A stretch of DNA of 64,000 nt from Paraburkholderia fungorum (GTDB lineage Bacteria; Pseudomonadota; Gammaproteobacteria; Burkholderiales; Burkholderiaceae), in NCBI RefSeq assembly GCF_902833645.1, contig NZ_CADFGE010000006.1, positions 186,001 through 250,000 of the forward strand, read 5' to 3'. A model generated the notes under the pieces. The model did not search any database, was not told the origin of the DNA, and worked only from the letters and a program-made list of their open reading frames with translations. Positions 57,953 to 64,000 of the stretch are shown piece after piece; positions within the stretch are counted from its first letter, which is position 1; each line of letters begins with the position of its first letter. A program made the position numbers and the translations under genes.

Positions 57953-58813
57953 ATGCTCAATCCCATCTGGCTCAAGACCTTCACCACCGTCGCCGCCTGT
58001 CATAGCTTCACCGAGGCGGGGCGGCAACTGGATCTCACGCAATCGAGCGTCAGCGAACATATCCGCCGGCTCGAAGAGAGCGTGGGGCGGCGCCTGTTCG
58101 TGCGCGACACCCATTCGCTCGCCATGACCCCGGACGGCGAGGCCATGCTCGCGCACGCCAGCGTGATCCTGCAGGCGCTCGCGCGGGCCGAGTCGCAGTT
58201 TCGTGCGCCGCGTTTAAAAGGGCGGGTGCGGCTCGGCTCTTCGGACGACGTCGCGCTCGGGCCGCTGCCCACGGTGCTGGCGGCATTTCGCGACGCGCAT
58301 CCCGACGTCGAACTGGAAATCACCATCGGCATGACCGGCAAGCTGTATGAGTTGCTGGACGCCGGTTCGATCGATCTGCTGGTCGGTAAGCGGCGGCTGG
58401 GCGATCGCCGTGGCGTGCCGCTTTTCACGGGGCGGCTGGAGTGGCTGGCGCGCACCGGTACGCTGGTTGATCTGAGTCAGCCGTTGCCGCTGATTCTGGT
58501 CGCGGAGCCGAGCGTGACGCGCGCCGTGGTGCTCGATGCGCTCGCCGAAGCCGGTTTTAGCTGGCAGGTGGTGTGCACAAGCAGCAGTCATTCGGGCTGT
58601 ATTGCGGCCGCGCGCGGCGGTCTCGGGATAACCGTGCGTCCGCAGTACCTGGCCGCCCGGGGCCTGACGCCGCCGCTCAACGCGGCCAGTCTGCCGACGC
58701 TGCCCTCGGTGGAATTTATCGCGCTGGCCGCCAGACGGCTGAGCCGTCCGGCAGGCACGTTGCTGCAATTGCTGTACGACAGCGACTTACGTGGGTCGTG
58801 GATTGGTGAATGA
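57953..58813 (+). CDS. LysR-type regulator, divergent from the efflux gene
   Basis: 286 aa from ATG 57953. DNA-binding part: IWLKTFTTVAACHSFTEAGR, LDLTQSSVSEHIRRLEESVG, RRLFVRDTHSLAMTPDGEAM. The effector domain has IDLLVGKRRLGDRRGVPLFT and SSSHSGCIAAARGGLGITVR. Slightly shorter than usual. The operator pair at 57871-57935 and the divergent layout point to control of the MFS exporter. Confidence 0.93.
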   Translation: MLNPIWLKTFTTVAACHSFTEAGRQLDLTQSSVSEHIRRLEESVGRRLFVRDTHSLAMTPDGEAMLAHASVILQALARAESQFRAPRLKGRVRLGSSDDVALGPLPTVLAAFRDAHPDVELEITIGMTGKLYELLDAGSIDLLVGKRRLGDRRGVPLFTGRLEWLARTGTLVDLSQPLPLILVAEPSVTRAVVLDALAEAGFSWQVVCTSSSHSGCIAAARGGLGITVRPQYLAARGLTPPLNAASLPTLPSVEFIALAARRLSRPAGTLLQLLYDSDLRGSWIGE

Positions 58814-58877
58814 AGCCGGGCGGGCAGCGCCTGAGTGAATGACCTGACCCGCGGCGCCGTTCCGGCGGCGTTCCGGT

Positions 58878-59975
58878 CTAAGCGGGCAAGGTCGCGGCCA
58901 ACGCGTCGAACTCCGCGCCCCAGGCCGCGCGCCAGGCGTGGCGTGTTGCTTCGTCGATCCACGCGCCGTCAATGCCGTTCAGCATGAACTGCCGCAGCTC
59001 GGCGACGCTGAAGCCGAAGTGGCTATGCATCAATTGCCATGCTTCACCGGGGGTGACCTTGTGCAGTGTCGGGTCGTCGGTATTCGGGTGAATTTTCAGG
59101 CCCAGACCCGGCATGCGGCGTATCGGATGCTGCTCCGCCCAGACCTCCGGCGCGAGGGTGCGCAAGTAGTAGGAGTTTGTCGGCACCACGGTAAACACAA
59201 TGCCGCGCTCCGCGTAGCGCGCTGCCAACTGCGGGTTGTCGACGATCGTGTAGCCGTGATCGATCCGATCGCATTGCAACAGATCGACGGCCGTCTCGAC
59301 ATTGCGCCACGGCATGCCGAATTCGCCCGCATGCGCGGTGGTCCTGAAACCTGCGTTACGCGCATTGCGGTATGCCTTCCAGAACAATTCCGGAGGCCGG
59401 TCGTTCTCGCGGTAGTCGATGCCGAGACCCGCCACTTCGTCCGCGCGATGCGCGCACATCCAGTCGACCAGCGCGACCGCTTCGTCGGGATCGGCTTCGC
59501 GGTCGATGCTCGGGATCAGCCGCGCACTGATGCCGAAGTCGCAAGCGGCGTCGCGAATCGCGGTGACAATGGCCGCTTGCGCATCCACATAGGGAATCTT
59601 CGAAACGCGTACCGTGCCAGTAGGATTCCAGAAGAATTCGCTATGACGCACCTGGTGCGAGGCGGCGTCGGCGAGATATTCATAGGCGATGCGATGCAGG
59701 TCGTCCGCCTGCGTGAGCAGATGTTCGTCGAGCGCGCGCAGCACGCGCAGCACGCCGACCGGTTTTTCGCCGCGCGTATAGAACGCGTCGATCTCCTCGC
59801 GAGCGATCGGTGCGTGGCTCTTTTCGGCGAGCGCGATGAACGTTTCGTGGCGAACCGCGCCCAGCAGATGGCAATGCAGTTCGACCTTCGGCAGGGCGGT
59901 GAAGAAGGCGCGATGGGCGTCGGTAAGCGTAATGCCAAGGCGCGATGCGGGCACGTTGCCCAATGTCTCTTTCAT
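58878..59975 (-). CDS. add: Adenosine deaminase
   Basis: 365 aa from ATG 59973-59975. Zinc and catalytic residues are visible: HCHLLGA near residue 32-38 (two zinc His), TTAHAGEF (zinc His and catalytic Glu), the DRIDHGYTI His, and HPNTDDP (Asp pair). It hydrolyses adenosine to inosine, or perhaps a related 6-aminopurine. It is 22 bp downstream of the NCS2 permease stop on the same strand and is thus co-transcribed with an importer of nucleobases. Confidence 0.9.
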   Translation of the reverse strand: MKETLGNVPASRLGITLTDAHRAFFTALPKVELHCHLLGAVRHETFIALAEKSHAPIAREEIDAFYTRGEKPVGVLRVLRALDEHLLTQADDLHRIAYEYLADAASHQVRHSEFFWNPTGTVRVSKIPYVDAQAAIVTAIRDAACDFGISARLIPSIDREADPDEAVALVDWMCAHRADEVAGLGIDYRENDRPPELFWKAYRNARNAGFRTTAHAGEFGMPWRNVETAVDLLQCDRIDHGYTIVDNPQLAARYAERGIVFTVVPTNSYYLRTLAPEVWAEQHPIRRMPGLGLKIHPNTDDPTLHKVTPGEAWQLMHSHFGFSVAELRQFMLNGIDGAWIDEATRHAWRAAWGAEFDALAATLPA

Positions 59976-59997
59976 GTCGGTATGGTTTTCGGTAGTT

Positions 59998-61374
59998 TCA
60001 GTGCGGCTTGACCACGGTATAGAAGTAATAGCCGAGCGGCACGGCCAGCACATAGAGACCCCACGGCACTTCACGGAAGCGTCCCGCGAGCAGCTTGACG
60101 AGCACGTAGCAGAGCAGGCCGCCCGCGATGCCGGTGCCGAAACTGTTCGACATCAGCGTGAGCAGCACCATGGAAAGAACGGGTAGCGAATCGCTGAAGT
60201 CGTCGAAATGCGTGTGGCGGATCGTGCTGAACATCGACAAGCCGATCAGGATCAGCGCCGGCGCGGTCGCTTCCTTCGGAATGGCCAGTGCGACCGGCAC
60301 GAACAGCAGCATCAGCGCGAACATCGCGGCTGCGGCAAGCGAGGAGAGGCCGGTACGCCCACCTGCTTCAACGCCTGCGGCGGATTCCACCAGCGCGGTC
60401 AGCGCCGGAATGCCGAACACGGGACCGAGCGTCGCGGCAATCGAATCGACGAGAAACGGCCGGTTGATGTTCGGCAAGTTCGCGTTTTCGTCGAGCAGAT
60501 CCGCTTTGGCGCCGACTGCGAGCGTGGTGCCGAGCGTCGAAAAAAACTCCGCCGCGAAGAACACGAACAGATACGGAATCGCGGCCACGCTCAACGCGCT
60601 CGCTATGTCAAGTTTGAAGGCGATCGGCGCGATGCTATGCGGCCATGACAGGAACGACGCAGGCATATGCGTGACGCCGAGCGGCACACCGGCGGCAGCC
60701 GCAATCAGAATCGCCCACAGGATCGCGCCAGGCACGCGGCGGCCTTGCAGCACGACAGCCGCGCCGAGGCCGATCAACGCCACCAGCGTGCCGGGCCGCG
60801 AGAAATCGCCGAGCGCGAGCGCGTTGGTCTTCGCGTTGGCGATCACCATCCCGGCGTTGCGAAAGCCGAGCACGGCGATGAACAAACCGATCGATGCGCC
60901 GAGTCCGAGCTTGATCTGCGCCGGAATCAGGCGCACCACGAGGCTGCGCGCACCCACCAGGGTCAGGATCAGGAACAGCACGCCGGACACGAATGCAATG
61001 CCGAGGCCCGTTTGCCACGCGACGTGTTCGCCCGCGAGCGTAATGCCGAGAATCACCGAGCCGCCGATGCCGGGTCCCACCAGGAACGGCAGATTCGCAT
61101 ACAGCGCCATCAACACCGTACTCAGCACGAACACGAGAATCGTCGCGGTGGTTGCTGCGCCGCGATCCATCCCACCGGCCGACAGCAGCGACGGAATCAC
61201 CACCAGCAAATAAGCGGCCGCGAGAAACGACGTGATGCCGGCGATCGTTTCAGTACGCACGCTGGTTTTGCGCGCGGCGAGCGCGAAACGCCGTTCGAGC
61301 CAGCCGCCGTGCGCGGCCTGTGCCGGATTGTTGCTGTTCGGCATTGAAGATTCGTTATTGATCAATTGATTCAT
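59998..61374 (-). CDS. NCS2-family purine permease (AzgA-like)
   Basis: 458 aa from ATG 61372-61374; a second in-frame ATG is at 61344. Polytopic: TETIAGITSFLAAAYLLVVI, VGPGIGGSVILGITLAG (half-helix with GPG), LGLGASIGLFIAVLGFRNAG and FVFFAAEFFSTLGTTLAVGA. ALTALVESAAGVEAGGRTGL is the typical E-S-x-x-G substrate loop of the AzgA/GhxP group (adenine, guanine, hypoxanthine). It lies upstream of the deaminase and divergent from LysR. Confidence 0.92.
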   Translation of the reverse strand: MNQLINNESSMPNSNNPAQAAHGGWLERRFALAARKTSVRTETIAGITSFLAAAYLLVVIPSLLSAGGMDRGAATTATILVFVLSTVLMALYANLPFLVGPGIGGSVILGITLAGEHVAWQTGLGIAFVSGVLFLILTLVGARSLVVRLIPAQIKLGLGASIGLFIAVLGFRNAGMVIANAKTNALALGDFSRPGTLVALIGLGAAVVLQGRRVPGAILWAILIAAAAGVPLGVTHMPASFLSWPHSIAPIAFKLDIASALSVAAIPYLFVFFAAEFFSTLGTTLAVGAKADLLDENANLPNINRPFLVDSIAATLGPVFGIPALTALVESAAGVEAGGRTGLSSLAAAAMFALMLLFVPVALAIPKEATAPALILIGLSMFSTIRHTHFDDFSDSLPVLSMVLLTLMSNSFGTGIAGGLLCYVLVKLLAGRFREVPWGLYVLAVPLGYYFYTVVKPH

Positions 61375-61426
61375 CCTGTAACCACGCATTTATACTGCTG
61401 CGCATTGCGTCGATGCATTGCTCTCC

Positions 61427-62353
61427 ATGACCGACCGTTCGTCCCTGCTGCCCGCGCTCACGCTGCGGCAAATCCAGTACTTCGTCACTCTGGCGCACGC
61501 CCGCAGCTTCACGCAGGCCGCGCAGTCGCTCGCCCTGACGCAGCCGGCCCTGACGGCGGCGATCCGGCAGATCGAGTTCCTGCTCGGCGGTCCACTGTTC
61601 GCACGCTCCGCGCACCGGCTGACGCTCACGCATGCGGGCGCCAGCGTGCTGCCGCTCGCCGAGCGGTTGCTCAATCAGGCGCGCGGCACCTTCGACGATA
61701 TGGCGAGCACCTTCGCCGAACGCGTGCAGACCGTGCGCATCGGGCTGATTCCGTCGGCTGCGGCGCGCCTGTTGCCTGCGCTCGCCTCGTTGCGCGCCCG
61801 GCAACCGTCGCTGCGCTTCACGCTGAACGACATGCCGAACACCGCCCTGATCGATGCGGTGCGCGAGGGCGCGGCCGACTTCGGCGTGGGCGTGCACGAA
61901 CCCGATGCAGCCGTGCCGGACAAGGACGGCGAAGCCGCGTTGCGCTACCAGGATCTGTTCGAGGATCAGATCGTGGTCGTGGTGCGGCGTGACGATCCGC
62001 TCGCGCAGAAGAAAAGCCTTGCGTGGGCGAGACTCGTGGGCCGCGATCTGGCCGTGTTCGTGCGCGGCAGCGTCAGCGACGCGCTGCGGCGCACTGGCGG
62101 GGCCGAAGGCTTGCAACTGACAGTCGCGTATCGCGTCGAGTACACCGAGCCGTTGTACGAACTCGTTCGCAACCGTCTGGCGATTGCCGTGCTGCCCAGT
62201 CTCTACACCATGCATTTGCACGACGCGGAACTGGTCGCGTTGCGTCTCGACAAGCCGCGCGTCGCCCGTTCGATCGCGCTGATTTCGCTTGCCGGCGAGG
62301 ATCGCGGCCCGCACGTGCGAGCTTGCCGCGAATGGATCGCCGCGCATATCTGA
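61427..62353 (+). CDS. LysR-type regulator of the purine genes
   Basis: 308 aa from ATG 61427. DNA-binding part: LRQIQYFVTLAHARSFTQAA, LALTQPALTAAIRQIEFLLG, GPLFARSAHRLTLTHAGASV. The effector domain includes GAADFGVGVHEPDAAVPDKD and YELVRNRLAIAVLPSLYTMH. Only 52 bp separate its start from that of the divergent NCS2 permease, so one operator must serve both. Confidence 0.92.
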   Translation: MTDRSSLLPALTLRQIQYFVTLAHARSFTQAAQSLALTQPALTAAIRQIEFLLGGPLFARSAHRLTLTHAGASVLPLAERLLNQARGTFDDMASTFAERVQTVRIGLIPSAAARLLPALASLRARQPSLRFTLNDMPNTALIDAVREGAADFGVGVHEPDAAVPDKDGEAALRYQDLFEDQIVVVVRRDDPLAQKKSLAWARLVGRDLAVFVRGSVSDALRRTGGAEGLQLTVAYRVEYTEPLYELVRNRLAIAVLPSLYTMHLHDAELVALRLDKPRVARSIALISLAGEDRGPHVRACREWIAAHI

Positions 62354-62439
62354 CGCAACTGGCGCGCGCTGCATGACCGACTGCATGACCGATTGCCTCA
62401 CCGATGTCGAGCTTTTCACCGCTTCACGGCTTGAACCGC

Positions 62440-63561
62440 TCACGGCAGCGTGGCAAGCCGTGCGCGCAAGGCGGCATAGAAACCGTCCGCGTCCACTTCG
62501 GTGATCCATGTCGCGTTCGGCTTGCGGCCGCTGTGTCCGCTCCAGTCCACCACCGTTTCACCGAGCGTCCATTCGCCGACGGTCTCGATCATCACGTTGA
62601 CCTCGCGTCCCTTGAAGAGGGACGGCTCGATCAGGTAGCCGGTCGCGCAGGGGTCGTACATCGGCGCTTCTTCAATGCCCTTGCGGCCCTTCTGATACGC
62701 GACTTCCGCGGCCATGATGTCGGCGGCCATGGTGCCGCAGCGATTGCCGAGCGCGCGGATCGGTGCGATCCGTGCCGGCGTGATCGGCGCTTTTACCGCG
62801 ACGTCGCGCGGCAGCACGACGATTGGCACGCCGCTCGCGAACACGACCTGCGCGGCCTGCGGGTCGACGTAGATATTGAATTCGGCCGCGGGCGTGATGT
62901 TGCCGCGTTCAAAAAAAGCGCCCCCCATCAGCACGATTTCGCGGATGCCGGCACCGATTTCCGGTGCTTCGATAAGCGCGGTGGCCAGATTGGTCAATGG
63001 CCCGATCGCGCACAGCGTCACGCTATGGGGCGGCGCCGCGCGCAAGGTGTCGATCAGAAACGCGACTGCATGCTGCGGCGCGAGGGGCGCGAGCGGTTCG
63101 TGCAGCGGCACGCCGTCGAGACCGGTCTTGCCGTGCACATTGGCCGCCGTGATCAGTTCGCGTGTGAGCGGCCGCGGGCAGCCCGCATAGACCGGCAGCG
63201 ATTGCGTGCAGCCGGCCCAGTCGCGCACGATACGGGCGTTGCGTTCGGTGAGATCGAGCGGCACGTTGCCCGCAACCGTCGTGATGGCGCGCACGTCGAG
63301 CCGGTCGCTCGCCCCGAGGGCGAACATGATCGCGATCGCGTCGTCCTGACCGGGATCGCAATCGATGATCACGCTGCGGCGCACGCCGCCTGGCGCAGCA
63401 GCGCCCGAAGAGGACGTGCCGCTCGCGGTGTTGGGAGCGCCCGCAGTAGCTGGAGAGGCCGCGCCGGCAAACATCGGCCACGCCGATGCACCAGCGGCCA
63501 GCCCCACGGCTGTGCGCAAGAACGCACGCCGCTCCTGAGTCGAGTCTAAGGATTTCATCAT
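62440..63561 (-). CDS. Exported nucleoside hydrolase
   Basis: 373 aa from ATG 63561 (a second ATG follows at once). The N-terminus ERRAFLRTAVGLAAGASAWP is a twin-arginine (Tat) signal, so the enzyme acts in the periplasm. The nucleoside-hydrolase calcium site IIDCDPGQDDAIAIMFAL is clear, with TVAGNVPLDLTERNARIV, IGPLTNLATALIE and EFNIYVDPQAA as further landmarks. It splits ribonucleosides into base and ribose. Together with the porin upstream and the permease/deaminase nearby it would feed imported purines. Confidence 0.92.
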   Translation of the reverse strand: MMKSLDSTQERRAFLRTAVGLAAGASAWPMFAGAASPATAGAPNTASGTSSSGAAAPGGVRRSVIIDCDPGQDDAIAIMFALGASDRLDVRAITTVAGNVPLDLTERNARIVRDWAGCTQSLPVYAGCPRPLTRELITAANVHGKTGLDGVPLHEPLAPLAPQHAVAFLIDTLRAAPPHSVTLCAIGPLTNLATALIEAPEIGAGIREIVLMGGAFFERGNITPAAEFNIYVDPQAAQVVFASGVPIVVLPRDVAVKAPITPARIAPIRALGNRCGTMAADIMAAEVAYQKGRKGIEEAPMYDPCATGYLIEPSLFKGREVNVMIETVGEWTLGETVVDWSGHSGRKPNATWITEVDADGFYAALRARLATLP

Positions 63562-63563
63562 GG

Positions 63564-64000
63564 TCAGAACACGTGGCGCATGCCGACCGTCGCGATCATC
63601 TGACGGATGCCGGTGGATTGAGCGTAAGCAAAAATCTGCGCATGCTGCGCGTCGCCCGCGGCCTGCTGCGCGATCACCGTCAACGCGACGTCGGTGCGTT
63701 TCGACAGGAAATAATCGGCCTGCAGATTGACCTGATGCCATTTGGGGCTCGTGTTGATCACGTCGTATTTGCCGTCGGTGAACGCATACGCAGCGCCGAG
63801 AATGAACGCGGGGCTCACGTGGTAGTTCACGTTCAGGTTGTAGTTCTGCAGATGCAGGTGCGAACCGTCGAGATAATCGTAGCGGACATCGGTGAAAAGC
63901 GCTGCAAATTGCGCGGGGCCGACCGTATAGAAACCGCCCGTGCCGAAGATGCGTTGCTTGCTCGCGTACGCGGCCGGATGCAGCGCGCTCTTCGCGAAGA
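63564..64000 (-). CDS. Burkholderia-type general porin, C-terminal part (cut by window edge)
   Basis: The frame is open from the window edge to the stop at 63564-63566. Beta-strand repeats (NYNLNVNYHVSPAFILGAAY, KWHQVNLQADYFLSKRTDVA, IRQMIATVGMRHVF) and the C-terminal Phe are typical of trimeric outer-membrane porins of Burkholderiaceae (OmpC-like). It lies 2 bp upstream of the nucleoside hydrolase on the same strand, so it is likely to be part of the same uptake operon. Confidence 0.9.
   Translation of the reverse strand, partial: FAKSALHPAAYASKQRIFGTGGFYTVGPAQFAALFTDVRYDYLDGSHLHLQNYNLNVNYHVSPAFILGAAYAFTDGKYDVINTSPKWHQVNLQADYFLSKRTDVALTVIAQQAAGDAQHAQIFAYAQSTGIRQMIATVGMRHVF

Noticed and set aside
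60128..61213. Rightward 361-codon frame opposite the NCS2 permease
   Set aside because: Antisense shadow with no ribosome site; the permease pattern is unmistakable.
62404..63549. Rightward 381-codon frame opposite the nucleoside hydrolase
   Set aside because: Antisense shadow; the hydrolase motifs on the minus strand are clear.

Overview
The window looks like chromosomal DNA of a Burkholderiaceae bacterium, most likely Paraburkholderia. The evidence is the high-GC codon use, the dense LysR-type regulators, the Burkholderia-type porin and DUF4148 protein, and an intergenic repeat of the Paraburkholderia kind. This assignment comes from gene content only.

Layout. (1) 1-6292 is ordinary chromosome: the end of a sulfonate-use operon (ssuD-ssuC-ssuB-ssuF), small hypothetical genes, a VOC-fold protein, a DUF4148 exported protein, tRNA-His(GTG) and dusA. 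(2) About 6180-43710 is a 37.5-kb genomic island inserted in the 5' end of dusA. A dusA-type tyrosine integrase lies at the left end. The original dusA start (MSSAQTPSPRRVSVAPMMD, minus strand from 43758) is stranded at the right end, and the island supplies a replacement start for the working dusA at 6292. The 9-mer GTGCTACAC lies just inside both ends. (3) 43758-64000 is chromosome again: a Gly/His-rich lipoprotein, a TPR-sulfotransferase plus cysC pair, a TRIC-type channel protein, an aldo-keto reductase, an M20 peptidase/MFS pair with LysR, a 743-bp palindromic repeat, a drug-efflux MFS with divergent LysR, and a purine-nucleoside module (adenosine deaminase, NCS2 permease, LysR, nucleoside hydrolase, porin).

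The island is a mosaic. 6364-15474 is a phage-like early region: integrase, two PrtN-like activators, an AP2-domain protein, replication proteins of the O and P kind, a protein with an SSB-like C-terminal tip, a C4-like antisense RNA, and two tandem AlpA regulators. 15805-17418 is an ATPase/TOPRIM (OLD or PARIS-like) candidate defence gene. 17905-20363 holds a terminase-small-like gene and three genes read leftward, two of them for membrane-anchored proteins. 20774-25946 holds two unusual proteins built of repeated transposase-type DNA-binding modules, then a serine recombinase, a coiled-coil protein and a RepB C-terminal-domain protein. 26350-29728 is a possible defence cluster (DUF2971, an unknown 390-aa protein, an Mrr-like nuclease). 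30052-39492 is a second phage-like region with a Rha-type regulator at a divergent switch and a lone tape-measure-like protein with a lytic transglycosylase domain. 40680-42063 holds a HEPN-like gene and a neighbour. 42136-42976 holds relics of rpsR, rplI and an MFS transporter.

No portal, capsid, large terminase, tail tube or lysis cassette can be recognised, so the island is either a decayed prophage or a satellite-like element that depends on a helper. Strongest leads: the dusA start replacement, the repeated DNA-binding proteins next to the recombinase/RepB cassette, the lone tape measure, and the three clusters of candidate defence genes.
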